Below are positions 36,501 to 50,600 of a stretch of 64,000 bases of DNA, piece by piece; position 1 is the stretch's first letter, and each line of letters starts with the position of its first letter. The notes beneath the pieces are model-generated. The model searched no databases. It had not been told where the DNA came from and saw only the letters and a program-made list of their open reading frames with translations. The stretch covers positions 1 to 64,000 of the forward strand of contig JAYMSP010000015.1 of the NCBI GenBank assembly GCA_036897095.1. Direction: 5' to 3'. This DNA is from Plantago elongata (Eukaryota > Streptophyta > Magnoliopsida > Lamiales > Plantaginaceae). A program made the position numbers and the translations under genes.

Positions 36501-38836
36501 TTAGTCAAACCAGAATTCTAAAAGTACACACGTGTATCATTTTTGTTGAGTGACACACCTTGTTATTGAAATTCCAGCGACCATTTCTAGCAAAAAATTC
36601 TTCACCTTTTCCCACTTTAAGCTGCAATAAAGTCAGCAGTAGCAACAGATTAACAAACTACAATAAACAAAAATTCACAACTTTCAATGCAATACAAAAG
36701 GAAGATATAACAATATCTTCAGAAATACCTTCGGCGCAGACAGAACACGTCCTTCAACCTGTGTGAAGCTACTACTGATTTGAACACCACAAGAACGAAG
36801 CATTGGCTCTTCATCATACTTGTTCATTTTCAATGCCTGAAATAAAAGGCATTGGTTGATTGAGCACACAACAATTCATAACATGCACCGTCGTAAGTTT
36901 CAAAAGAATCATACATTGCTAAGGATTGACATTCTCTCTTGTGGCTTTTGGCGGGATTTCTCCACCAAAGAAGCTCTTTGCATTGTAGTCAGAGCTTTCG
37001 TGTATCGTTGCAGAGAAACTAATTCACATAGCTGCAATACAACACCAAAAATAATCAAACTGTTGCAGGTAAAATTTTCACAAAAACTATCAGTTAATGT
37101 ATTAACAAGGGCACCTCAATGGGGAAGTAAGTCGGACGTTTTGGCTTTCCGACATTAATGCATGGCAGGTCACCAGAATATCGCAGGTCAATCCCACGGG
37201 TATTCACGAAGTAGTCATAGACTGTCACTTCTTCACCCTCATCGTCCTTACCTTTCTTTAAAGTGAAACTACAAATTTTCGGAAAGCAACAGCAATAATG
37301 ATTATAGGCACACAGGAATAAGTGAATAAATCAATAAATGAAGCAAGACAGAAAATACTCGTAACCAGGAACATACGTCTGCTCTTTGCATGGCTTCTCA
37401 CTCAATCCAGTTATTTTAAACTCTTGATTGGTGGGCAGCGTCTTAACCCTCAAGTTCTTAAGAGTGCGCTTAGCCTGACGAGTTCAGGGTGCAAGGAATT
37501 TAAAGTGCAGTCAGATTTCAGAAAGTCAAAAATAAAATTATTATTATCATCATCATCATCATTTTAAAAATAAATAAACTTTAGGGGTACCTTTGCCCAG
37601 TCAACTGAGAATGGATCTCTCACGTTTTGATTGGCAATTAGAAAATCAGCAACAGCTCCAGGACGGATAATCATGGTTGTAGAAACGTCTGAAAGTTTTA
37701 TGACAGCATACTGGAGTCAGATACTCATAATCATAACCATATTAAGAGGCAAAAGGAGTATACATCACAACAGTAGAAACATTTAAAATAAAGACTGTAA
37801 ACCATATATTACCAATGTTCAGTGATAAACCACTCTGGGTGGTCCTGAAGCTAGAATGGAAACCCCTGCAACCAAGAACACCTCCTCCAACATCAGCAAA
37901 GGTTCGATGGTCATTGTGAAAGAAAGATTGACGAACCAGCAGACAACCCCTGCAGTAAGAACAAAAGGTAAGATACAGATACACTCACCAAGTTCTTCAC
38001 AGCCATGCACAACTTACTGTTTTGCTGCATGCTGCCTTAAGATGATATCGAGTACACGCAACGCCTCCTGAGAATTTTCAGACTCCTGGCCACGTAAAGC
38101 ATTTGCAATTGCTTGCATTGGAATTTTAGCAGCGAAACTTATCTCAACCTTGAATGTTTTAGAATTGTATGGACGCCTTATCCTCTTCTTGTCACCATCA
38201 TTTGGACTCCCAGGAGCATCTGTATTGTTCCTGATATAGGAGTCCAATGCATCAGTACACAAATACTATGAAACAATAAAAACAAAACAAATACATGACA
38301 GATATCTCTGTTACCTGCTGGATGTAACATCCTCAAGCACCACAGTGAACTCAAGTTTGTTGCGTGGAAGAGAACCAACGGTGAACAAACTCTTCTCACC
38401 ATCATAAGCAAACACTTTACCATCCAACTCAGTGCTGTATGTCTCATACACTCTATCAAGCACTTTCCTACCGACCCCTTTGCCATCAACAGGACGACCA
38501 TCTTCATAGAATAGGGCAACCTATAGCGAAAACCAAAGCAAAGTGATCACATTAAGCAATGATAACTACATTATAAAACAGAAAGGTACAAAAAAAGGGG
38601 AAAAAAAATAGGCATACACTGTAATGGAAGAAGTATCCATCGGCAGAGCTGTTGACGTTTACTTTGAAATGATTTGTGAGGATGGGAACCTTGGTTCCCT
38701 TGGATCCTAGGCCTCGTCTGGCCATGGGGTTACGGAATACCTTTGGCACAGCATTGGCAGGAACAGGTGGTGGAGGGGGTAGTCCCTCTGGAGCCCCATT
38801 GCCATTACCATTAGCATCATTCTCAGAGGGATCCAT
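33531..38836 (-). CDS. AGO4: ARGONAUTE of the AGO4/6/9 clade
   Basis: Twenty-two coding exons join in frame to 898 aa (minus strand): 38618-38836, 38315-38520, 38018-38230, 37813-37949, 37591-37688, 37377-37474, 37115-37268, 36915-37031, 36729-36836, 36559-36621, 36369-36482, 36120-36285, 35930-36042, 35710-35847, 35484-35614, 35208-35273, 34943-35006, 34713-34824, 34512-34585, 33963-34057, 33840-33871, 33531-33709. Layout: Pro-rich N-terminus and NHFKVNV, N domain, PAZ (about 260-400), MID ([17 protein letters not shown]), PIWI. The slicer triad is intact: D632 ([10 protein letters not shown]), D715 (FRDGVS) and H847 (ICYAHLAA). The C-terminus ends MFFC as in AGO4. AGO4-clade proteins load 24-nt siRNAs and guide RNA-directed DNA methylation in the nucleus. 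AGO4 and AGO9 cannot be separated safely by eye. Confidence 0.95.
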
Positions 38837-38867
38837 GGCAGGATCTCTTGTTGTTCGTCAAATACTT
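38837..38867 (-). other. AGO4 5' UTR segment after a leader intron
   Basis: On the minus strand a pyrimidine-rich run ending cttttcag (acceptor at 38868) precedes 31 nt of leader and the ATG. This suggests a 5' UTR intron of about 1 kb; the donor was not fixed. Confidence 0.4.
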
Positions 38868-41742
38868 CTGAAAAGCAGCAGCAGTAAAAAATGCTTAGAA
38901 ACAACAGATAACATGTGATGTTGCAAATCAGCAGAAGTTGTTTGTGGAAAAGAACTTATACAGGGGAAGCAAATAGAATATGGCAGGCAGAGTGAGTCAC
39001 TTATTAAATTTATCACCACAACGACTCTAGCAAGGACTACTAACACTACCATTCATAGATTAACAACACTTAGTGACATGAAAACCTTTAATCCAGATCA
39101 AATAAATCATCTTGCAATCCTTAGAGACCAAATACAAATGCATGCATCAAAACTACCCAAAAAAAAAATCAACTTTGAAGAATGGGGAACTCAAGAGAGG
39201 AAACTAGAACCTGGTTTCCAATTAACAAGTGTGTAGAACAGTATTTATGCAAGTCTAGATGCAAAATTGGAAATATAATCAAAGCAACCACAAATTTGAG
39301 AATCTACCGATCAAACATACTTCTACTTTCCTCTTCTAGGAGAGGAACAAAAAAAGTAAAAAAATAATTTGCATGTTGGAAAACCACAGAGAAACACAAC
39401 CAAATCGTGAAATGGTAAAAAATCTTATGTACGAACAACCTCTTTTCTCAAACTAATGTTTTAAACTCACATCCAGCACAAAAGCTGAAGTCAACAGGAC
39501 ATGCATGTCAACTCTGAACAGAAACAAAATAATAATATAAACTAATCAATCAAATTAACTATATAAACAAACCTAATTACATAAAAACAAAAAGAAAAAA
39601 AAACTAAACAGAAATAAGAAAATGTGACCTGGTAAACTAACGTACAACAGAAACTCAGAGCAGGTAAACACCGAACAAAAACCAAACAAAACTCATCGGA
39701 CCAAATTCACACAAATCTCGCATTTACACCACCACTCAACCACAAATCAACAGAATGCAACTCGTATCCAGTAAATTCACCCAAAACGTACAATCAGAAA
39801 CAGAAAAAATCCCCAAAAAAGGAAACGAAAACACTGCGGTGCAATTTTATCAGAGATACGAAACGATAGAAGAGAGTAAAGAGAAAACCCTAGGAGTGGA
39901 GATGATGGAAGACCTTTTGAAAGCAAAGCGGCGTAGAGAGGAAACCGAGATTTTAGAGAGAGAAAGGAGAGTGAGAGAGTGACATAGGAAATGGAAATTG
40001 TGAGTGAAGAAGACTATTATAGAGTGATGCTATGCTATGTTATGGTAGTACTAGTACAAGACTACAAGTGAGTTGGCTCCTTCTCTTGTGCTCACACCTG
40101 TCCCACTTCCTAGCTCACATTTTATGTGCGTTACAACCTCTCAATTTATTACTATTGTTGTATTGTTACAATTTTTAATTCATTCTCTCATCATATGGTA
40201 AATATTAAATATTCTTATCGATATTATATTACTTTGCTATTAAATTGATTAACCCTAGTAATTATGTTAACGATGCCCAAATAAAAGGTGAGATTTTGAC
40301 GATAAGTTACTACAAGTGTGATAAAGGGGGAGATTTTATTAGATGAGAGTCTTCAAATTTTACTAAAAATAATGGGATTGAGATTTTATTTAAGGATATT
40401 TTATAATTTACTAATTACTCAAAATGATAAGTTGGGTAAACTAGGTCTGGCCTTTGGAGATTGGTTGATCTTTGACTTGTATGTAAATTTTACTATCTTG
40501 ATTTTGAGTGTGAGATTTGATTTTTTTTTTTTTTAATGTGAGATTGGTTCGTTGAATACTAAAATGTACATTTACGTTTGGTTACTGGTGAGATAATGGA
40601 AAATATATGCATATGGTTTTGTTTAGGAATATATGATGGAATTTGACGGGTTTAATTACGATTAATTTAGTATATTTTGTAAGGAATTATGTATTAAAAA
40701 TCATTTGCTAACATTTTAATGTTGTGAATTTTGTTGATTTTTTTTTTGCATGTTTGTTTAAAGAGGAATGTGATATTGAAATGTGTTCCCCGATAAATTA
40801 CTGTTAAATTATTCATGTTGTTGATTCATATTGGGTGGATTTCTATGTTTTGCAAGGAATTGGTATTAAATGTCATTTACGACGTTCTTAATTTTGTACC
40901 AACTAATTGATTACCACATACCATAAAAATTTATGATGGAATCCAATGTATTCAACCACATTGAACTGCATATCGACGGGATGGTTATACAAACGAACAA
41001 TTACATACACTAGCCATGTTATATGTTCATCTTTCAAATTCGACTAAGATTCAATTTTGACATGAAAGTTTACTTCAAAAAAAATAATCGTTGTAGGGAT
41101 ATTATCAAAAATTTATAATAACAATATAAAAATTATCAAAATTATTGAAGGTGTAAGAGTTATATATTATGAATTAATTAAAGTATATAAGTGAAATTGT
41201 CTAACCATTTCTTTTAAATGCAATATTACAATTACAATAATTCGACATGGCAAATTTATCATCAAGATTCATTACATTTATAATCACCGTTTTTTTATAC
41301 ATAACGAATAATCTTCCTTTTCCGGAAATTAAACTCGTAACATCTTAGGTGAAGTGTATCAACTTGGCAATCGTCCACAAACGTTTTGACTTGTATAAAA
41401 CTATATTATCGTAATACATATATACTAATCATAAAAATTATAAAGAAAAAAATTATCTTCTTCATTTTTATTTTTCACATATAATTTACCTTTAATACAA
41501 AATTCCATTTCTATATATAAAATTTATTATCTTCTGTTGAAATTCTAAACACTTCGAGTCAATTTGTCCAAAGGATAAAGTTAAAAATTTGGACATCTAT
41601 ATCTTTATTTAACTCAAAATTTTAATTATATATGAATTTAGAAAGTTAATTATTGTGATGACAAATGATGCCGGTATAAATTAACATTTTTTTTTGAACC
41701 GAAGTCTGACTTGCTTTAAAATTTATACTAATATGTAATTAG

Positions 41743-42029
41743 ATTATGTTCTATTCAACTGAAATTTACTGCATCGAACTGAGCTTAATGGAAGTGAAGA
41801 TAAACTGAAGTGTTGTATAGAATATAACTAAGTTGAAATAAACTGAAATGGAGTGAAGTAGCTTTCAGTCGAGGAAAACAGAGTCTTATGCTATGTACTC
41901 TTTAACTGAAATTTATTGAAGTATAATATAAAATATAGCTAGATTGAGTTGAACTAAACATAAATATAATATAAAATATATTAAATATAATTAAATTAAA
42001 CTGAAATAGTTTTCAGTTGAACATAACAT
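41743..42029. mobile_element. MITE-like element with AACTGAA repeats
   Basis: The left end TTATGTTCTATTCAACTGAA is mirrored at the right by TTCAGTTGAACATAACATG. Internally, the left-end motif recurs near 41893 (tatgtactctttaactgaaa), so a partial self-duplication or nested copy is likely. About 290 bp, non-coding. Confidence 0.5.
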
Positions 42030-42165
42030 GTTATTGATCATAAAGAATACGAGGTACATTTTTATAATTTTAATACTTAGAACACCTCAATGCATATTTC
42101 ACAAACTATATGGTTCATTTGTACATTTTACCAGAAAAACATTATTGTCTCCATACCATCCCGAC

Positions 42166-42174
42166 TTTATATAA
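42166..42174 (+). promoter_or_regulatory. Calmodulin TATA box
   Basis: tttatataa lies about 170 bp before the calmodulin ATG. The leader between them is pyrimidine-rich, as in highly expressed plant genes. Confidence 0.55.
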
Positions 42175-42337
42175 TGACCAACCATAACACGTCCCTTTCA
42201 TATTCCGAGTTGACCAACAAAACGCGTTTTTGTCTACTGCATATACCCTTCCCTTCCCTCGATTCATTTCATTGATTGGTCGTTCGTAGTTTCTCTGTAT
42301 TAGCTTAAAGAAGGAAGGAAAAAAAAGCTCAAGCGAA

Positions 42338-43637
<1,300 letters not shown>

Positions 43638-44514
43638 GAGATCTCAACTCTCCCCTCAAAACCAAACTATCAAATTAGACCAGAAAGGAACAGGGCAGAT
43701 AATTCTTGCTGAAATTTCTGTTTCTTGTTAGGGTGTGATCTTCTGGCATTATTAGTTTTTTTGGTTGCTCGCTTGCTTTTCTGTTTGGATTGTTTGTAAG
43801 TGTTCTTCCAGGCAATGCTTGTTTGCCCTGACTGCTGTTATATTTTCTGTTGGTAGTGTATTCACCTATTCACTTTTATAATTTGCTCCATGACTGAAAC
43901 ATTGGAAATTTGATAGTTTTTCTTTCACCATATTGATATTTCTCCTCTCCAGCCATTACTAATATTTTGCACCTGGGTGTTTCCACTTCTCCGATTTACA
44001 GTTAATTCAGTATTTCAAGTGGGGAACAATTTTACACCTTCGTTGCAAACTGGCAATGGAATAGTGGGTTTGTGACTGCTTTCTGACCTGTCACTGAATA
44101 GTGGGGGTTCATGGAATTTGTTTCCAATATTTTGATCTGCCATAAAAAATGTGAAGACTTCTTATGTGAATGTGCTGTTTTTTTTTGGGACAATTTTCAA
44201 GAATAACACAAAATTTACTGTTCTAAAGAGTGTGTTGTTAGCAGGAGTGCTGAAATGAAGTACGAGTGTTGCATCCTCTACTTGAGTCTCCAAATTCTGA
44301 ATCAGTTTGGTTTATGAAGCACACATGATCTGTTACAGCGCAAAAAGATTTGTTATTGCTGAAACAAAAGAAATTGACAATAAACATGGTGCTGAACATG
44401 TACAGCACTGAAAAGACCAGATTATACAGTTTTTAGAACAGTTAAATCAGCTGCAGTTCGACTCGTTACAATTGTGTACACTACTGCAGTAAACTCTCAT
44501 ATGCAAAGTTAGGA
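43638..44514. other. Convergent spacer: calmodulin and AKIN-beta 3' ends
   Basis: Both 3' UTRs should lie here. No other gene is seen. Confidence 0.5.
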
Positions 44515-46751
44515 TCACCGCTGGAGTGGCTTATAAAGGACAACAGTCACATATTTGGACTGGAACCGATGAGTCAGACCAAGAGCCACTACGGACTGAG
44601 ATGACAATCCTTTCTCTATAAACACATGGTTCAGCACCACATGCTGTGGTTTTGACGACAAATCAATTTCATCAGAGTCCTCTGAACTCAAGACAGGTGA
44701 GTGGAGTTGAGGTGGAAGTGCCATGGGATCTTTTGCAAAATCCTCATCTCCCAGGAAAGATTGACTGTAGCTAGATTCAGGTGATGGGGGAGCCTCAAAC
44801 ATTGTTACACTATCAAGAATCTCGGGAACATAGTCCTGCGATAGTTGATATTAAAGTTTGAAAGTCTTTTTAAACAGAAATAGTAAAATTTATAAGATAC
44901 TCTACAACATAAATACGAAGCACTTGAGGGTCTCCAGTTTCCTGTATAACACGAGTAATGTATTACTTGTTAATATTATAGTATTTCTCACTCTTCAGTT
45001 TCCTGTATCAGTAAATCTAAATATATATAGAGCCAAATCATCTGCATAGACAAGAACATGCCGGGATGAGTTGCAATATAGGGAACCTGCTATTCCTACT
45101 AATAATACATCAAATGATAGGGATGTAAAAGGGAATGCGAGGGATAACCTAAATGAGTAGCAATTGCAACAATCACGAAAACAAAGCACACCCATTGACA
45201 AATCAGAATCAGCTAAATGACTTAAGTACAACAAAAGAAGTTGAAGTATACAGGTTATATTTACAAACAACAAATCTGTCAGGGGCTGATGACGCGGATT
45301 AAATGTCCTAATTTTTCCACTAACGACCTCAGGTGTTTCCATTTTTAAAAGAGATGTGAGAACAAAAAGAAGTTCCCCATACAATATGTAATGAAAATTT
45401 TCAATATATAGTGCAGATTTACGAAACATTTCTAATTATTCTAATAAACAAATATGTATTTGATTAAGGCCCTGTGGGTATGAACACTGAGCATTCAAGT
45501 ATTTTATCTAACAGGAAGCTAATGTGATCAACCATAATTACAAGGTTAAAATTCCAGATTATATACAAAAGAACAGTTACTCCACTTACATTAACGTCAA
45601 GAAGGTTATAAACAACGCCGGTCTCATCTCCTTCAGATGGAAGATCTGGATTATGTCTAACTTCACCATCCACAATAAATTTGTAACGGTAGATGCCTGC
45701 TGCTAGTACCAAGAGTATAGAGTGGTCCTTGCCTGACTTTTGTAGAGTTTTCCTACACAAAAATCACTATATATATTAGAGCAAACCACACGTTGTCTTA
45801 TTCCATTTTCTTGTTAATACGAGAGCAATAAAACTGCATAGACAACCTTCAGATTGATCAAATAAATTCTCTATCATCTTAAGAAAAAGCAAAATCACCT
45901 CGAACTCCAGTTATCCCAAGATCCTTCCACAGCTACACTCTTACCACCGTAGCACCAAGTTAATATAGTAGGAATACCTTGTTCAGAATGGTGATCAACA
46001 ACTCTTTGAGATTCATTTTGAGATGTTACAACTGACAATGGCCCGTTAGTTCTATTTAATGGGACGGATGGAGCCTGCCAAAGGGAGATACTGTATAAGT
46101 AGCTAATCAGGTAATTCAAGGCCTTCCTTATCCACAAAGCAAGGGAATCTCCACTAACATTCATTTCCATTGATTTATGTATACATAACTATCAACTCGA
46201 TAAATTTGTTTCCAAATTGAAGCCTGTTTAAAATAGCTATCAAGTTATCCTATAGATTTTGACCAAAACACTGATCAGCTCCTGCAATTCTCTAATGAAC
46301 AGTAACAATACATGGAAGCAAGTCCAGCAACCATTGAGTAGATAAAAGATTCGACCAGTCTAATACACGGTAATACGGCATTGGCCAGTATAACTACATT
46401 TCAACACTGAAAAAAGTGACACATAACATTCGATTCGACTAACACATTCACGTTCCAAAATTCTTCGCCAATAATAGTCCATACACCTTCACTGATACTC
46501 GAATTGATCGGCAAAAGTCAAATTCAAACAGTAGAAATCAACAGCAAAAACAGAAAGAGGCAACAAAAGCGAAAGTTGATCACCTGAGCGGAAAATGAGC
46601 GAGGAGAGCGAATCTGCCCGTAGTCACGCGGCGGAGAGCTCACCATCAAATCGGCCGATGCCACGCGCGGTCTCGGCGCGTTTCCTCCACGCTCGGCAAC
46701 CTCATCGCCACCATTCTCACCAGCTTCTACTCTGCCATTCGCATTCCCCAT
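44515..46751 (-). CDS. KINB1: SnRK1 regulatory subunit beta (AKIN-beta1/2 type)
   Basis: Four coding exons (minus strand), 46584-46751, 45899-46074, 45590-45752 and 44515-44835, give 275 aa. The N-terminus MGNANGR has a glycine at position 2, as needed for N-myristoylation, and is followed by a variable region. Residues about 95-165 form the carbohydrate-binding CBM48/AMPK-beta module ([31 protein letters not shown]). The last about 80 residues form the ASC domain that holds the alpha and gamma subunits ([35 protein letters not shown]). The beta subunit scaffolds the SnRK1 energy-sensing kinase and sets its location, at membranes when myristoylated. Having both the CBM and a myristoylation site excludes the short beta3 type. 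Beta1 against beta2 is not certain; the exon 4 start DYVPEILDS fits both. Confidence 0.95.
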
Positions 46752-47686
46752 TCCTTACGAGAACATACACAGAGCAGCTTGGTTGCAGTTGAATCTAGAG
46801 AGAGAAAGTGAAAGTAAGGAGAAATGGAGAGGTTTAAGGTCGGTTATGGAGTGGAGAGAATAGGAAAAGGGAAGAGAAGATATGTTGACGAGTGAGGAAT
46901 GGAGAAATAGGGAAGGGAAAACAGAGGATAGATTTGGATTTATTTGAATACGTGGCGGGATTATCCTATCCGTTTAATTTGGATAAGAACAATTGAGTCT
47001 GGGAATTGTCTGCCGTTGGATATTCAATTCTGTTACGTGACTAATCCTCGTGCGATGTATGCTTGTCACGTCTCATTTGCCTGCGGTTTATGTTCCCTAT
47101 ACTTACTCCGTCTATCTCCAAGTTATATTCCATATACTTGCTCCGTCTACCCTCGCATCGTATTCGTATATATGCGTATACTTGCTCCGTCCAACTCGAA
47201 CTTTCCTATACCAATTTTGTTGACTCATGGACATAATAACAGTTTTATTTAGCAAAATTAACTAATAGTCGACGAGTTATTAGTTGTTAGAAGTGTTTTA
47301 TCCATATCAACCTGTTGCAGGTCTTTTTCAAGCACCTGGAATTGATATTTGCTCTTCATGTGTTAAACGGATGTGCAATTACCTGAGAGGTACTTAACCT
47401 TAGATGTGATGTGATGCTCATATGTTTGATATCAAGAAAATGTAGATAACACTACAGCAATGCCACGGTGTTGCACAAATGCAAGGAAAAGTGTTTTCAC
47501 TGCTCTATTTAGCAAATTACAACTTTATATGGGGAGGAAACAAACTCATCTATATAACAGGGTATGTCCGTAAACTACCTTGATGCTCGTATAGCAATAA
47601 GATCAACAACATACAGAAAACCATTAGAACAAACAAAAAGTCGACGCTCCTATACTGTGGTATGGGTTCCGAATGTGAAAGCAATA
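46752..47686. other. AKIN-beta promoter and CSN2 3' flank
   Basis: The GA-rich (plus-strand) stretch 46795-46930 is probably the AKIN-beta 5' UTR. A short tandem repeat follows (listed separately). From about 47250 on is CSN2 3' UTR and spacer. Confidence 0.45.
47097..47205. repeat. Triplicated TATACTTGCTCCGTC motif upstream of AKIN-beta
   Basis: The motif tatacttRctccgtcya occurs three times (47099, 47133, 47178), spaced 34-45 bp. ctccgtc is the usual start of Stowaway-type ends, so this may be a multiplied MITE end. It is about 350-450 bp upstream of the AKIN-beta ATG. Confidence 0.6.
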
Positions 47687-50600
47687 TCAACATACACGGT
47701 TGCCAATAGTTTGATAGAGGCTCTTCAGTTGTGTGTTCCATTTGTCTACTGCAGTGTATTTCTTCATTCCCTTTGACCTGGATGAATAAGGGACGAGTTT
47801 TTGGTTTAATTTTGGCAAACAGTAGAATGCAAGAGAACATGAACAAGTATGCAAATTGAAAAGTTTAGTCATTTAACCTGTCACCACGCTCTAACAGCCG
47901 ATTTACTTGGTCAATATGTCCATCAATCCGATTGTCTAAGATCAGGGAGACTAACAAGTCCTCTACGTCTTTTTCAGGCACATTAAGCTCCTGGGGATAA
48001 GGAAGTGCTTGCCAGTTAATGGATTATTATATTAACAGAACTCTCAAGAGAAGCAGCCAAGCAGGCAATGTTAGGTATCAAGATAAGGTAATAGGAAATG
48101 ATTTTAGGAAAAAACAATATGCATGAAAGAATAGGTGATTGGTAAGCAAAAATGTTATGCTTCTTCTTCACCTTTGATATAAAGGGGAGCCGAATTCTTG
48201 TGTAGGGCTTGATGAGTTTAAGTAACACTTGCGTTCTAACATTCTTTAGAAGATCTTCAATGTAGTTTCTTATAAAAGGATCATCCATAATTGTCCTCCT
48301 ATTACTCTGCAATGTTAGACATATTCAGAACATGATTACTACAGGGATGGCTTTCGATGGACTGGACTGGATATATAGGCAGAGGTATAAGTGTACCTTC
48401 AGAATTTTCTCGAACTCCAAAATTTCATTCCTTTGATAGGCTGCTATCAGGTTTGTCATCGCTAGAATCTCAGGATCACTTTTGTACCTGTAAAGTGTGA
48501 GAGATGATGAGGTAAGGTTTTCAGTACGAAGATCAAATGAAGGAACACTAAGAGTTCATAAAATAACATACGGTTTTGCCTCTTGACCATCAAATGGATT
48601 GACTTGTGACTCCATCAACATATTTGCCAAAACCAAGTACCTGAGAGGCAGATAACATTGGTACTTCATAAAGTATAAAAGAATCAAAGTTAAAGAATGC
48701 ACAATCAAACTTAAGGTAAACTATTATTAATGAAACAACCTGCATTATTTATCCAGAACATAAATAATTTAACCATCTTTTCTATCCTAAGGCATGTATT
48801 TTCTTTTATGATATAACGATCTCAAGTTCCTTTTCTAATGCCATAATGTCCCAATGTCAATTCTTGCAGTCCTATGGACTAGGTGCCTTCCATTTCCAGT
48901 ACACCAACGTAAAAAAAAGACAAAACACTAACGGATTCAGATAGCTCAACACCAAGTTCAATGTTATAATAGTAGATATCATGACATAACCATCTATAGT
49001 TACCAAGCACATGTAATAGCACATAATCATGGGCTGATACATACAAGCAAGCATACTTTAGCAACCCGTTCTCATCCTTTCCCTTCTAAAGGGTTATGCA
49101 AATAAGAATATAAAAGCATACTTTAGACATTGGATACGTCTATGGTTTCCAGCTTCGTCGTAGTTCTTAAAAGCTTCAAAGAAATCAGTGGCAGCCTCTG
49201 CCCATTGTCGCTCTGCCATGTGCATCTTCCCACCACATTCACGAATAATCCCCATGATTCGAGGGTGAGGAATAGCTGATTTGATAGTTAATGCCCTTTG
49301 ATATAATTCCTGCAAGAGATGCAGATATGCAAAAATAGATATAATTGCGTAAAGGGTACATTACTGAAGGAAACTGTATTCTTGCTGGGTAGAATATATG
49401 AACTAATCACAATTACTATTGACAGATATTGCTGCTAAGTAGTATATAAATTATAAATACGTGAAGCATACATCACCATAACCTTATGATGGTTAACGTA
49501 AATGCCATATAGGGATCGACATAAGCATGTTTAGAAAATAAAGATACTCAACAGATTCTACTTGATTGTAACCACAGTAAATGTATACATATCTTATCAA
49601 ATATCAAATCCTACCAGAACCTGCTATGCCGATATCCAACAGGTTCTACCAATCTTACTCAACTACACAAACTACAAAGACTCGATTATCATATCAGGTA
49701 CAGTATGAGAGCAGAGAGTAAAATTGGCACCTAACATGCACCACTAGAATACACGCCATCAGATGGTATAATTCTGAGCAATAAACCACACATCTGACAT
49801 CTGCTTGACACATTATTTGAAATTGACCAGCCAGATGCATTAACCAAGTACATTTTAACATCTGGGTTAAATTCAGAGTATTGAACTATTAAAATCATTG
49901 GACTGGGTGACTGGGATAGCATGTGATGCAGAGATGCACACATTTTTTAAAACCAACTTTAAGAGTGTAGGTAAGTGCATTTGCTTCCATCGCTAGACAT
50001 ACTTCCTAAATATAAATTGATGCACCCCAAACAGCTATTATCGAATTCCCAGGGTATAGTCTTCTTCTATCTTTGGAGTACCCATCTAGCATAATGAGCA
50101 GTACAATTTGAAGAGAAAGAAAGGTAGAATATTGTTTTTGCATGACACCGACGAGGGAACTACAAGAGCCAGTTTGGCACTTGGTATAACAATAAATAGC
50201 TGTAACAGCTAGAAACTTGAGAGACAAATAACACCAACATGGCAAGAATATAAATGTGATATTCAGGGTATATGCACAAAATCTTGTTGGAAAAAAAATT
50301 TACTTTCAACTTTTTGTTGTTTTTAGTCTCGGTGTACATTTGGATCTCAATTGCATAGACCTCCAGCAGTTGTGTCCCTTTCTTCTGATCATCACTGCCA
50401 TCTTCTTTTTGGCAAGATTTGTGAAGCTCCTTCAAAATCTGATCAAGTATGTCAGGTTATATTCATATTAACAAACACTGGATTACTCATAGTTCCAAAA
50501 TTGGTACCTTACTCATCTTTCCATATTCTCCCATATCAAACCAAATTTTGCAGAGTTTGAGATTTGTCTTGAACCACAGTCTCTGCAGAAAGAGAAACAT

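Larger units (their letters stand above)
38868..42337. other. AGO4 leader/promoter and calmodulin promoter region
   Basis: 38868-39990 is probably AGO4 leader intron plus first 5' UTR exon (CT-rich on the minus strand near 39860-39985). A TATA-like CTCTATAATAG on the minus strand is at 40013-40023. From about 40100 to 42160 the DNA is very AT-rich with one MITE and no gene. The calmodulin promoter follows. Confidence 0.45.

Noticed and set aside
37540-37563. Short (ATC)n run in an AGO4 intron
   Set aside because: Too short and common to be worth a separate feature.
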